NCBI GenBank assembly: GCA_035541015.1
Contig: DATLFM010000094.1
Location: forward strand, 1 to 48,631
DNA length: 48,631 nucleotides
Direction: 5' to 3'
DNA from: Candidatus Thermoplasmatota archaeon
GTDB taxonomy: Archaea > Thermoplasmatota > SW-10-69-26 > JACQPN01 > JAIVGT01
Shown here: positions 32,626-40,667 of the stretch, piece after piece
How the letters are laid out: each line of letters begins with the position of its first letter
How positions within the stretch are numbered: position 1 is the first letter of the stretch
Notes under the pieces: generated by a model
Database searches by the model: none
The model's input: the letters and a program-made list of their open reading frames with translations, nothing else
Told to the model about the DNA's origin: nothing
Translations under genes and position numbers: made by a program

Positions 32626-33654
32626 ATGTTCTGCGTCGAGTGCGGACGGGAAGGGCTGGCCCTGGCCGAGGGCGTCTGCGCCGATTGCCTCGTGCGGACG
32701 CAGACGCTTGCCACGTTTCCGGACCGCGTGGCGGTGGAGATCTGCGCCCACTGCGGGTCGTTGCGGCGCGGCAGCGCCTGGGAGGACTACGGCGGCTCGC
32801 GCCAAGCGACGCTGCAGGCGCAGGCGCGCCAGGCGACGGAGGTCGACCCTCGCGTCGAGGACGCCAAGGTGGAGGTGGACGTGCGCGCGGAGGACGAGCG
32901 GCACCATCGGCTGTCGATCACCGTCACGGGGCGCGTGCAGCAGGTTCCCGTGCGGCTGGATCGCGAGATCCGGGGCACGATCCGTCCCGCCACCTGCCTT
33001 CGCTGCTCGCGCGTGTTCGGGGGGTACTACGAGGCGATCGTGCAGCTGCGCGGCGAGGGCAAGCTGCGACCCGACCAGGTGGACCGCGCCGGCGCCATCG
33101 TAAGCCGCGTCCTGGACCGCATGCAGGCGGCGGGGAACCGCGACGCCTTCCTCGTGGAGGCGCGCGAGGAGAAGGGCGGCGTCGACTACTATCTGGGGAC
33201 GACCGCGTCGGCCCGAATCGTGACGAAGGCGCTCACCGAGGAGATGGGCGCGCGGCTGTCCGAATCGGCGAGCCTCGTCGGCCGCAAGGACGGGCGCGAA
33301 ATGTACCGCGTCACCTTCCTCGCCCGGGTCCCCGAGTACGCCCCGGGCTCCTTCGTCGGCCTCGACGATCGCATCCATCGCGTGCAGACCGTGGGGCCAA
33401 AGCTCGTCTCGTTGGTCGACTTGGCAACGGGCCGCAGCGTGACCGAGGAGCGCGAACGGATGCGGGGCGCCCGGGTGTTCCTGCGGGAGGAAATCGCGCG
33501 GGCGGTTGTTGTTTCCGAGACGGAAACGGACCTTCTCGTGGTGGACCCTGCCACCATGCGGACGGTCGAGCTGCGGAAACCCGCGGGCTTCGCCCGTTCC
33601 TCGGGCGAGGTGCCGGTCCTCCGCTGGAACGACGAGCTTTACCTGGCGTCCTAG
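32626..33654 (+). CDS. nmd3: NMD3-like ribosome-associated zinc protein
   Basis: A 342-residue protein with two N-terminal zinc pairs (CVECG with CADC; CAHCG) and a later CLRC, then the NMD3 core, including VDYYLGTTASARIVTKAL and LVGRKDGREMYRVTF. In eukaryotes NMD3 exports the 60S subunit; the archaeal protein probably acts in late large-subunit assembly. The start codon directly follows the DUF424 stop. Length and cysteine order fit archaeal members. Confidence 0.88.
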   Translation: MFCVECGREGLALAEGVCADCLVRTQTLATFPDRVAVEICAHCGSLRRGSAWEDYGGSRQATLQAQARQATEVDPRVEDAKVEVDVRAEDERHHRLSITVTGRVQQVPVRLDREIRGTIRPATCLRCSRVFGGYYEAIVQLRGEGKLRPDQVDRAGAIVSRVLDRMQAAGNRDAFLVEAREEKGGVDYYLGTTASARIVTKALTEEMGARLSESASLVGRKDGREMYRVTFLARVPEYAPGSFVGLDDRIHRVQTVGPKLVSLVDLATGRSVTEERERMRGARVFLREEIARAVVVSETETDLLVVDPATMRTVELRKPAGFARSSGEVPVLRWNDELYLAS

Positions 33655-33697
33655 CAGCAAGGTTTTTGGCCCGGTCGTGGCTTCGGGCACCGAAACC

Positions 33698-34309
33698 ATG
33701 CGCCACCCCGACCTTCTCGTGGGCTCGGTCGGCGTGCTCGTCGTGGCGGCCGCCGCCGCCGGCGTGCTCCTCACGCCCGCCGGCGAGGCCTTGCGCGACT
33801 TCCGCGTCCAATGGCAGGAGACGGAGGTTCTCTCCCAGCGAGGCGCCCCCTACGCGCTGTCCTTCTCGACCGCCAGCGAGAACGCCTTTGTCGTCGACGT
33901 ATCCAACCTCACGGCGGTGAACGTCGGCCTCGAGATCCGATCGGGCGGCTCGCGCGTCCACAACGCCCTCTTCACGGTGATGGTGCGCGCGCCCTCGGGA
34001 CAGGAATCGACGGGTCAGGTCCGCTTCACCGCGGGCACGCAGGGCGCGGTGCAATCGCGGGAGTTCCCCTTCGTGCTGGCCCAGGTGCCGGCGATGGACG
34101 TCGTGACGGCCTCCTCGACGGCCGAAGCCTGGGAAAGGCTCTCCGAGCGCGCTTCGGACGCGGGCCGCGGAACGTGGGTGGTCCGCATCGTCGGCCAGGC
34201 CGAGGGTCCGGTGGGCGCCGTCGGCGGCGGCCTCGACGCCTACACGGCATCCACCGGCGTACGCGCCATGGCCTACCGCGCGGTGCTCGATCCGCCCGTG
34301 GCCGGCTGA
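33698..34309 (+). CDS. Membrane-anchored extracellular protein, unknown
   Basis: A 203-residue protein with one N-terminal helix (LLVGSVGVLVVAAAAAGVLL) and an all-beta exposed domain (VVDVSNLTAVNVGLEI, ALFTVMVRAPSGQ). No family is recognised. GTTTTTG at 33662-33668 may be its promoter. ATG 33698 is chosen because the hydrophobic helix starts at once. Its 3' end overlaps the convergent HAD gene by 37 bases. Confidence 0.68.
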   Translation: MRHPDLLVGSVGVLVVAAAAAGVLLTPAGEALRDFRVQWQETEVLSQRGAPYALSFSTASENAFVVDVSNLTAVNVGLEIRSGGSRVHNALFTVMVRAPSGQESTGQVRFTAGTQGAVQSREFPFVLAQVPAMDVVTASSTAEAWERLSERASDAGRGTWVVRIVGQAEGPVGAVGGGLDAYTASTGVRAMAYRAVLDPPVAG

Positions 34310-34995
34310 GGAGCGAAGGCCACGCGTTCGAAGAGCTCGTGCAGTTCGCGCAGCGCGAAGTCTCCCGGGAATTCGCTCGGCCGCGCGGCGCCCCGACGGT
34401 TGAGCCAGGCGGCGGCAAACCCGGTCCGCTTGGCGCCCACGACGTCGTCCACGAGGCTGTCCCCGACGTGAAGGATCGATTCCGGCGGCAACCCGAAACG
34501 ACGGGCCGCAAGCTGGAAGATGCGAGGATGCGGCTTGTAGGCGCCCGCCTCCTCGCTCGACAACGCGAAGGCGACACGGCTGCCAAGGCCCGTGGCCGCC
34601 AGGATCGCCTCGAGGTGGGCCTGGTCCACGTTCGACACGATGCAGGCGCGAACGGGCAGGCGGTCCATGCAGGGAAGCACGTCGTCGTAGAGGGGGCGCG
34701 AGCGCCAGAACTCGAGGAGTCCCTCCATCCAGGGACCCACGCGATCGGGGATGTTGCGCTCGCGGAAAATGCGCTCGAGCCCCTCGCGCAGGCTGTCCTC
34801 CAGGGTGACGAAGCTCTCGCCGGAGCGCGCGCGAACGGACTCGCCGATCCACCGTGCCAGGAGATCCACGCCGGAAAGCGGGACGCCCCGCTCCCGCGCG
34901 AGGCGGTCCAGGAACTGGCCTCCGTCTTGCCACACGTCGTACGAGAGGAGCGTGCCGAACAGATCGAACGAGACGGCGGAGACGCGACGCGTCAT
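34273..34995 (-). CDS. HAD-superfamily hydrolase
   Basis: A 240-residue haloacid dehalogenase-fold phosphatase. SFDLFGTLL near residues 9-17 is motif I, but the second acidic residue, usually Asp or Tyr at DxD(x)T, reads DLFGT, which is common in this subgroup. ACIVSNVDQ is motif II, and YKPHPRIF with HVGDSLVDDV are motifs III and IV. A helical cap lies near 30-100. The substrate is probably a small phosphorylated metabolite. Upstream on the same strand is the TatD-like gene. Confidence 0.88.
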   Translation of the reverse strand: MTRRVSAVSFDLFGTLLSYDVWQDGGQFLDRLARERGVPLSGVDLLARWIGESVRARSGESFVTLEDSLREGLERIFRERNIPDRVGPWMEGLLEFWRSRPLYDDVLPCMDRLPVRACIVSNVDQAHLEAILAATGLGSRVAFALSSEEAGAYKPHPRIFQLAARRFGLPPESILHVGDSLVDDVVGAKRTGFAAAWLNRRGAARPSEFPGDFALRELHELFERVAFAPQPATGGSSTAR

Positions 34996-35197
34996 GGACC
35001 GCTCGACAACGCGCCGGCACGGCTTGAGCGTGACGCTAGGCCATCGGACGCCGGGCCGGCGCAGGCCGGGGGTCCTGCCGGCACTCTGCGAAGCCGCCGC
35101 TTCATGGGCGATGGCCGGTCGGCTCGCGCGCCCCGCGCCGATCCCGAGCGCTGCGCCGCTACGCTGTACTCGCGTTGCGCGACACGTCCGAGGCGGC

Positions 35198-36052
35198 CTA
35201 GACGGCCACGTCGACGCCGTAGGCTTTGCGCGGGTTCTCCGCGTGCACGACCCGCATCTGGCTCTCGTTGGCAAGACCCTTCTCGAGCAGCTCGAACGTG
35301 CGGCGGGGTACTGTTTTGGGTCCAAGCACGCCGCCAGGCCGCCGCGGGTCGTCCATATAGTCCGTCTCCATCAGGAACCGCGTCCCTTGCGCGATGGCCC
35401 GCTCGGCCTGATCCTTGCCAACGATGACGCTGGGCAGGAGGCCATGGTTGAGCGCCGGGTCTACCAGCGGCGCGCTGTAGTGCTTGACGGCCTTGTCGAA
35501 GGGAAGACCGGCCTTGCGCACGTGCACGGCAAGGTCGGCGAAGACCTCAGGCGTGGCGCTCTCGGTGTGGAGGATGGCGGCGAGCCCGTGGTCCCGACAG
35601 AGCGCGAGTCCCAGGTCCATGAGCGCGTTGGCCCTTTCCCAGACGGCGGGCTCGACGGGATAGTGCGGCCGGCCGATCTCACCGAGGGCGACGGCTCCTG
35701 CGTCCTGCGCGACGGCAGCCGCCAGACGTAGCGAAGCCTCGTACGTTGCGGCGGCCTCGTCAAGCGACAGTCCGGAGCGCAGCATCTCCGTGAATTCGGC
35801 GGGATGCGGGGCAAGCGCGAGAAACGGAACGACGCCCGCTTCGCGAACCCAGCCGGCCATGCGGACCGTCCGCTCCAGCGCTTCGCGCGTCCGGTCGAGG
35901 TCGCCCGGCGGGAGGTCGTGGTAGGGCTTGTGGACGAGGAGAAGGTGCGTGCCGCCGGCGCGCTCAAAGTCCTTGACCGCCTCCTTGCCGCGGCCGGCGG
36001 GATCGAGGTGGAAGTGGTTGTCCCACACCGGGAACCGCGACGCCGGCCGCAC
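35198..36052 (-). CDS. TatD-like metal-dependent hydrolase
   Basis: A 284-residue amidohydrolase-fold protein. DNHFHLD near residue 10 (metal-binding HxH), LGEIGRPHY near 145 (Glu), ILHTESATP near 180 (His), VKHYSAP and METDYMDDP near 230 (Asp) give the TatD metal set. In other organisms such enzymes act as DNases or on nucleic-acid ends; archaeal members remain untested. It is followed at 202 bases by the HAD gene on the same strand; the gap holds nothing I recognise. Confidence 0.82.
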   Translation of the reverse strand: MRPASRFPVWDNHFHLDPAGRGKEAVKDFERAGGTHLLLVHKPYHDLPPGDLDRTREALERTVRMAGWVREAGVVPFLALAPHPAEFTEMLRSGLSLDEAAATYEASLRLAAAVAQDAGAVALGEIGRPHYPVEPAVWERANALMDLGLALCRDHGLAAILHTESATPEVFADLAVHVRKAGLPFDKAVKHYSAPLVDPALNHGLLPSVIVGKDQAERAIAQGTRFLMETDYMDDPRRPGGVLGPKTVPRRTFELLEKGLANESQMRVVHAENPRKAYGVDVAV

Positions 36053-36110
36053 GCCGCGTCAGCGGGCGCGCAGGCCAAAGCATTTCCGGCAGGATCTCGC
36101 ATGGGCACGC

Positions 36111-36479
36111 GTGCGCGTCTGGGACCTTCCGCCCGCAGAACTGTGCGACCGCCACCTTCTTGGCGAGCACCGCGAGGTCCACGCGCTGTGGACCATCCTG
36201 GCCGAGGGCCGACGGGGCTACGCAAGACACCCTGAAACGGCCCGATGGCGGGGCTCGCTCGCAGCGCTGCGGTTGCGGCACGACCGGCTTGCGTCCGAGA
36301 TGGAGACTCGCGGCTTCCGCCACGCGACGCCGCTCCATGCGGCCCTCGCACGCGGGCGCCGGTCGCCGCGCGGGCGGCTGCTGACGCTGCGGGAACAACG
36401 GGAGCGGCTCTTGGCCAAGGGGTGTCGATGCCCCGAGCGCTGGCCTACAGAAGCCCGAGAGCCTTCAGGTCCTCGGTGA
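36111..36479 (+). CDS. T4 endonuclease V-like pyrimidine-dimer DNA glycosylase
   Basis: A 122-residue protein. VWDLPPAELCDRHLLGEHRE resembles the N-terminus of T4 endonuclease V and its cellular relatives (PF03013 type), and ALRLRHDRLASEMETRGFRH matches the later helix. These enzymes cut the glycosidic bond at UV dimers with the N-terminal amine and a Glu; here the Glu in LGEHRE is present. The start is GTG 36111, about 30 bases after an AAAGCATTTC element. The reading frame is open further upstream, but that part overlaps the TatD gene. The 3' end overlaps tbp by 35 bases. Family assignment is by memory. Confidence 0.68.
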   Translation: MRVWDLPPAELCDRHLLGEHREVHALWTILAEGRRGYARHPETARWRGSLAALRLRHDRLASEMETRGFRHATPLHAALARGRRSPRGRLLTLREQRERLLAKGCRCPERWPTEAREPSGPR

Positions 36480-36990
36480 TCTTGTCGACCGCCCGCTCGG
36501 CGTCCTCGGGTTTTCGGGCGCCCGTGCACACGAGCTTGCCCGAGCCGAACAGGAGCACCACGACCTTCGGGTCGTCCAGGCGGTAGACGAGGCCGGGGAA
36601 CTGCTCCGGCTCGTACTCGACCTTCTCGAGGCCCAGTCCGATGGCGATGGCGTTCAAGTTGAGCTCGGCTCCAAGGTCCGAGGAGGCGACGATGTTCTGG
36701 ACCGTGATCTCAGGGTGACGGTTGACCTTGATGCCCGACGCCTCGATCTTCTGCGTGACGATGTCGACGGCCTTGCCGACGGCGTCGATGGACTTCGCGC
36801 CCGTGCAGACGACCTTCCCGCTGCGGAAGAGGAGGGCGGCCGTCTTGGGCTCCTTCAGGCGACAGACGAGGCCCGGGAACTGCTCGGGCTCGTACTCGGC
36901 ATTGTCGAGGGCAAGCGCGATGGACTGGAGGTCAAGTTCGGTCCCAAGCGACGTGGATGCGACCACGTTTTCGATCTTGATCTTCGCCAT
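36445..36990 (-). CDS. tbp: TATA-box binding protein
   Basis: A 181-residue saddle protein made of two direct repeats. Repeat 1 has IKIENVVASTSLG, AEYEPEQFPGLVCRL and FRSGKVVCTGAKS; repeat 2 has ITVQNIVASSDLG, VEYEPEQFPGLVYRL and FGSGKLVCTGAR. It recruits TFB and RNA polymerase to promoters. The gene lies downstream of the TIM/HPS/TraB-like operon but has its own AT-rich promoter at 37026-37064. The sequence is very conserved, so confidence is high. Confidence 0.97.
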   Translation of the reverse strand: MAKIKIENVVASTSLGTELDLQSIALALDNAEYEPEQFPGLVCRLKEPKTAALLFRSGKVVCTGAKSIDAVGKAVDIVTQKIEASGIKVNRHPEITVQNIVASSDLGAELNLNAIAIGLGLEKVEYEPEQFPGLVYRLDDPKVVVLLFGSGKLVCTGARKPEDAERAVDKITEDLKALGLL

Positions 36991-37025
36991 CGCGCAAACG
37001 CTCCTTCGAATTCCCGGCGAGTCGG

Positions 37026-37064
37026 GTATTAAAAGGCCTTATAAGATGGGTGCTTATATACTTT
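37026..37064 (-). promoter_or_regulatory. tbp promoter with three stacked TATA-like boxes
   Basis: Reading on the minus strand: AAAGTATATAAGC (37064-37052), CTTATAAGGCC (37045-37035) and CTTTTAATAC (37035-37026). The last is best placed for a start near 37003, just before the SD GGAG. The other boxes lie 10 and 25 bases further up and could bind TBP itself. An AT-rich stretch continues to about 37175. Confidence 0.55.
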
Positions 37065-37153
37065 ATCAAGTCGGCAAGCGGCGAATTTTCTAACGACGGA
37101 TGGATAATATTGATCAAAGACCGTACGGAATCCAAATTTCAGCACATTCTTCG

Positions 37154-37864
37154 TCAAAAAGCCGAATCTTTCGCTCTTCCGCCTTCGTCCGCGAGTTTTG
37201 CCGCGGTCCCCGGCACGCGCGCGAGGTCCACGACGGCCAGCAATCGCCGATGTTCTTTCGCGAACGCCCGCAGGCGCGCGCCCATGGCATCCTCGCGCGC
37301 CTGCTCGATCCGTCGGAACCCTCCGATGCGGCAGACCTCGCGGTCCCAAGCCAAGGCGTAAGCCTGGGGCGTGCGCGTGGCGGCCAGGCGGGACGGAAGC
37401 TTGTGGATGCGCGCGTTGTACCGCAGGAGGTCGACCGCGCCGACCTCCCGGGTGAATGTTTCGACGTACGCGTCCGCCGCAAGGTCGAAGGCCAGCAACG
37501 GCAAGCCGCGCTCGTCGGCCCGACGGGTGAGCCACAGGAGCTCCGCCGGCGGCAGGCGCACCTCCCCGAAGCGCCGGAGGCCCTCCCCATAGGCCTCTTC
37601 CACATCGGTCATCTCGTACTCTTGGTCGTCGAGCTCTCCCGCGAGGATGGCCCGGAGGCCGGCCAGGTCCTCGTCCGGCACGCCCACGGCCACGGCGGCT
37701 GGTTCGATCTCCTCGAACGCGGCCGCCATGCGCTCCTCCTCCGATGCAAGCCCCGAGACGACGCCCAAGAGGTGGACTTCGGCGCCGCCTGCTCGTACGA
37801 GACGACGCGCGTGGGCGGCCGCTTCCTCCTCCGTGGGCAGCCGGCGGCCGAGCAGGGGCCTCAT
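37154..37864 (-). CDS. Unknown protein, possibly TraB-like N-terminal fold
   Basis: A 236-residue soluble protein. The N-terminal pattern VHLLGVVSGLASEEERMAAA and IEPAAVAVGVPDEDLA resembles TraB/GumN proteins (strand, helix, PxxVAVEL), though the usual histidine and glutamate are replaced by Val and Gly, so enzymatic activity of that type is unlikely. The rest is helical with many Arg residues. ATG 37864 overlaps the HPS-RraA stop (ATGA). As third gene of the TIM/HPS operon it may act in the same pathway; no function is assigned. Confidence 0.7.
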   Translation of the reverse strand: MRPLLGRRLPTEEEAAAHARRLVRAGGAEVHLLGVVSGLASEEERMAAAFEEIEPAAVAVGVPDEDLAGLRAILAGELDDQEYEMTDVEEAYGEGLRRFGEVRLPPAELLWLTRRADERGLPLLAFDLAADAYVETFTREVGAVDLLRYNARIHKLPSRLAATRTPQAYALAWDREVCRIGGFRRIEQAREDAMGARLRAFAKEHRRLLAVVDLARVPGTAAKLADEGGRAKDSAF

Positions 37865-39171
37865 CCGACGATCTTCTCCCACTTCTTGAGCTTGAGCACC
37901 TTCGAGAGCGTGCCGCCGCGCTCGATCTCCGCCCGGAGGCGATCCTCCTGCTCCTTCACGTCGAGCCCCCGGTTGGCGACCTCCTGCGCCCGCTCCTGCG
38001 GCACCACCACGACCCCGTTGTCGTCGGCCACGATCCAGTCGCCCTGCCGGACCCGTTGTCCGCCGCAGACGATCTCCACGCCGACCTCGCCGAAACCCTT
38101 GGGGTCGCCGGCGTTGGGCAGGATCGTTCGCGCCCAGGCAGGAAAGCCGATGCGACGGATCTCGTCGACGTCCCGAACGGCCCCGTCGACGATCACGCCG
38201 GAAAGGCCTCGCCGCTTGGCCGTGTGGCTTGCAAGCTCGCCCCAAACGGCCTTCGTTGCTCCGTCCACCTGCACGACGAGGACGTCGCCGGCCCGCGCCT
38301 CGTCGATGGCCTCGACGGGCTTGGCCCAATCGCCGTCCATGGCGTGCACCGTGACGGCGCGGCCCACCGCCTTGACACCCTGCTGGACGGGGTGAATGCC
38401 CGCCATGGCTCCCTCCCGGTGCATGGCGTCCGAAAGGTTGGGCGTGCTCGCCTGCACGAGCGCCTTCTCGATCTCCTGCGCCCCGTACTTGCGCATGCCC
38501 ACGCTCGGAAGTGCCGTGCCCGAGCGCACCGCCTCGCGGATGCGCGCCGTGGCCTCGCGAGCGTCGGGAGCCTTCGTGATCGCGCCGCCCACGACAAGGA
38601 CCGCCGCGCCGGCGGCGCGCACCGCCGGCGCCGTCTCGCTCGTGAGCCCGCCGGCGACCACGATGGGAAGGCTCGTCGCCTTGGCGACGGCGTGCACGAG
38701 CTCGACGGGCGTCCGCGCCTTCATCTGCTCGTCGACGCCCACGTGCAGGCCTACGTAGTGGGCGCCCAGGGTCTCCGCCTCGGCCGCGCGGCGGGGCTTG
38801 TCGGAAACGCCCAGAAGATCGACCACGACCTTGCCCCCGTATTTGCGCGCCGCCTCGACGGCCTCGCGGATGGTCCCGTCGTCCGAAGCGCCAAGCACCG
38901 TGACGACGCTTGCGCCGGCCTTGAGGGCCATCTCCGCCTCGAGGCCTCCCGTGTCCATGATCTTCATGTCGGCGACGACGACGCGGTCGGGGAAAGCCTT
39001 CTTGAGCGCGCGCACGGCCTCGAGCCCCTCGCTCTTGATGAGAGGCGTGCCCGCCTCGATCCAGTCGGCTCCGCCCTCGACGGCCTCGCGTGCGATCTCG
39101 AGCGCGCGGTGGAGATTCATGAGGTCAAGCGCGACCTGCAGCACGACCGGGGCGTCGGCGCGCTCGCTCAC
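37861..39171 (-). CDS. Bifunctional 3-hexulose-6-phosphate synthase / RraA-like protein
   Basis: A 436-residue fusion. The N-terminal HPS barrel (about 1-215) has LQVALDLMN, VVADMKIMDTGG (catalytic DxK) and VVAGGLTSET; it makes hexulose-6-P, or in reverse feeds ribulose-5-P synthesis, the usual archaeal source of ribose. The C-terminal RraA/HMG-aldolase-like domain (about 230-430) has LSDAMHREGAMAG and GLSGVIVDGAVRD. This fusion is known in archaea. GTG 39171 overlaps the tpiA stop (GTGA), and the next gene overlaps at 37861-37864, so three genes are coupled. Confidence 0.92.
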   Translation of the reverse strand: MSERADAPVVLQVALDLMNLHRALEIAREAVEGGADWIEAGTPLIKSEGLEAVRALKKAFPDRVVVADMKIMDTGGLEAEMALKAGASVVTVLGASDDGTIREAVEAARKYGGKVVVDLLGVSDKPRRAAEAETLGAHYVGLHVGVDEQMKARTPVELVHAVAKATSLPIVVAGGLTSETAPAVRAAGAAVLVVGGAITKAPDAREATARIREAVRSGTALPSVGMRKYGAQEIEKALVQASTPNLSDAMHREGAMAGIHPVQQGVKAVGRAVTVHAMDGDWAKPVEAIDEARAGDVLVVQVDGATKAVWGELASHTAKRRGLSGVIVDGAVRDVDEIRRIGFPAWARTILPNAGDPKGFGEVGVEIVCGGQRVRQGDWIVADDNGVVVVPQERAQEVANRGLDVKEQEDRLRAEIERGGTLSKVLKLKKWEKIVG

Positions 39172-39845
39172 GCGACCGCCCCCAGCAAGTCCCGAAGCGC
39201 CGCCCCTGGGTCCTTGGCGGCCGTGACGCCGCTTGCAAGGAGCACGCCGTCGGCGCCAAGGTCCAGCGCCGCGGCCAAGTCCTTCCCCGTCTTCACGCCC
39301 GCGCCACAGAGCACAAGCGAGCCCGGGCGGATGGACTTGACGGCCCGCACGGCGTCCCGCACGATCGCCGGGTCGGCGCTTGTGACGCTCACCGCGCCCC
39401 CGATGAGCTCGGGCGGCTCGACGGCCACCATGTCCGGCTCCCGCCGTGCGGCCTCGCGCGTGGCCTCGACGTCGTTTGCGCACACGACGCTTGCCAGCCC
39501 GGCGGAGCGAAGGCGCGCGACGGCGCCGCCGACGCGTTCCCAGGGAATGCGATTCTCCGCGTGGTTGAGCAGGGAGCCCTTGGCGCCCGCCTCGGCGATC
39601 GCCTCCACGGGCACGCGCCCCGTGCCCGCGCCGGGGGGGTCCGGATCGGCGTGCTGCGCAAACGTGGGAAGCCGCGTCGCCTGCGCAACGGCCCGCAGGT
39701 CGACGGCGTTCGGGCAGACGACGACGGTGGCCGACGTCCGCTCGGCGGCGCGCTCGAGCGCCGCGGTAAGCGAAAGCGCGCCGCGCCCGACGGCCTGGGC
39801 GTAGATTTTGTAATTGACGATGACGATCGGCGGACGCAGCGCCAT
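39168..39845 (-). CDS. tpiA: Triosephosphate isomerase (archaeal type)
   Basis: A 225-residue TIM, the short archaeal form. VIVNYKIYAQ at the N-terminus replaces the bacterial NWK loop, LNHAENRIP holds the catalytic His, VAVEPPELIGGA the catalytic Glu, and VLCGAGVKTG with GVLLASGVTAAKDP the phosphate loops. It interconverts DHAP and glyceraldehyde-3-P. The TATA box at 39867-39876 is about 26 bases away, so it is leaderless. It is the first gene of an operon with HPS-RraA, linking triose and pentose metabolism. Confidence 0.94.
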   Translation of the reverse strand: MALRPPIVIVNYKIYAQAVGRGALSLTAALERAAERTSATVVVCPNAVDLRAVAQATRLPTFAQHADPDPPGAGTGRVPVEAIAEAGAKGSLLNHAENRIPWERVGGAVARLRSAGLASVVCANDVEATREAARREPDMVAVEPPELIGGAVSVTSADPAIVRDAVRAVKSIRPGSLVLCGAGVKTGKDLAAALDLGADGVLLASGVTAAKDPGAALRDLLGAVA

Positions 39846-39866
39846 CGCCGTTCGATCCGGCTCGCC

Positions 39867-39876
39867 GTATAAATAG
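39867..39876. promoter_or_regulatory. TATA element between tpiA (-) and a membrane-protein gene (+)
   Basis: GTATAAATAG is a consensus-like TATA box on +, and its complement CTATTTATAC serves on -. It is about 26 bases from the tpiA ATG. The + gene at 39930 would have a leader of roughly 30 bases. Confidence 0.65.
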
Positions 39877-39929
39877 GCTCGCGGCGCGGCGAAGGCACCT
39901 ACAAGTAGGGCGACCCCGTACGCGCGCCG

Positions 39930-40667
39930 ATGGTGGATTGGCAGGTCGTCCTCGCCGGGTTGCTTGGCATCGTGCCGGCGTTTGGGATCCTCGTCCTCGC
40001 CTACGGCCGGTACGACGGCAAGTTCCGCGACGAGACCATGTTCCTCCTGTTCATGGCCGGGCTGTTCGCCGGGTTTCCCGTCGGGCTCGTGGAGGCGTGG
40101 CTGTTCTACGCGCTTGTGGTGCTCCTTGGATTCCCGCTGTTCGAGCAGCTCCTGAAAACCGTGGTTCTGAATCTGCGCCGGTACCAGGGCCAGGCGACCA
40201 TGCGATTCTACGGCGGAAGCTTCGGCCTTGGACTTGGGACCATCCTCGTGTTCGTCCCCGCCGCGCTCCTTCTTCGCCAACGCGGCCTGTACGCGGACCT
40301 CGGCGGCGTCGTTGCCGATCCCATCCCGCTCCTTGCCCTCCTTGCCATGGGCGTGGGAACGCTTCTCATGCACTTTGCCACAGGCATCGTCATCGGGGAG
40401 GGCGTCGCCGTTGGCAAGCCGTTCCGGGGCGCCGCGTTTGCGATCGCGGCCGCCCTGCCGCACCAGGTCCTGTGGTACGAATTCTTCGCCGGCGCCCGCG
40501 ACCCCGCCGGCGGCGTGTCGCTTCTTTGGCCGGCCGTGGCGCTTGCGTACGGACTCGTGCTGACGCGCCACGTTCTCCGAAACGTCCTGCCCAACGCGCT
40601 TCCGCCGGGCGAACGGCGGAAGCTGAAGAAGCTCTTCGCCGGCTGGAAGACGGGCGAACCGGGCTAG
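39930..40667 (+). CDS. Polytopic membrane protein, unknown (PrsW-like features)
   Basis: A 245-residue protein with about seven hydrophobic helices (VVLAGLLGIVPAFGILVLAY, FLLFMAGLFAGFPVGLVEAW, LGLGTILVFVPAALLL). FEQLLKTVVLN and a following FYGGSFGLGLG recall the EExxK and GFxxG patterns of PrsW/CAAX-type intramembrane proteases, but the second glutamate is Gln, so activity is doubtful. It may be an inactive relative or unrelated. Its stop overlaps the convergent zinc-protein gene by 4 bases. Confidence 0.68.
   Translation: MVDWQVVLAGLLGIVPAFGILVLAYGRYDGKFRDETMFLLFMAGLFAGFPVGLVEAWLFYALVVLLGFPLFEQLLKTVVLNLRRYQGQATMRFYGGSFGLGLGTILVFVPAALLLRQRGLYADLGGVVADPIPLLALLAMGVGTLLMHFATGIVIGEGVAVGKPFRGAAFAIAAALPHQVLWYEFFAGARDPAGGVSLLWPAVALAYGLVLTRHVLRNVLPNALPPGERRKLKKLFAGWKTGEPG

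Noticed and set aside
35041-35197. Possible small gene between the HAD and TatD-like genes
   Set aside because: Only shadow-like frames and no promoter or SD; short inverted GC runs only.
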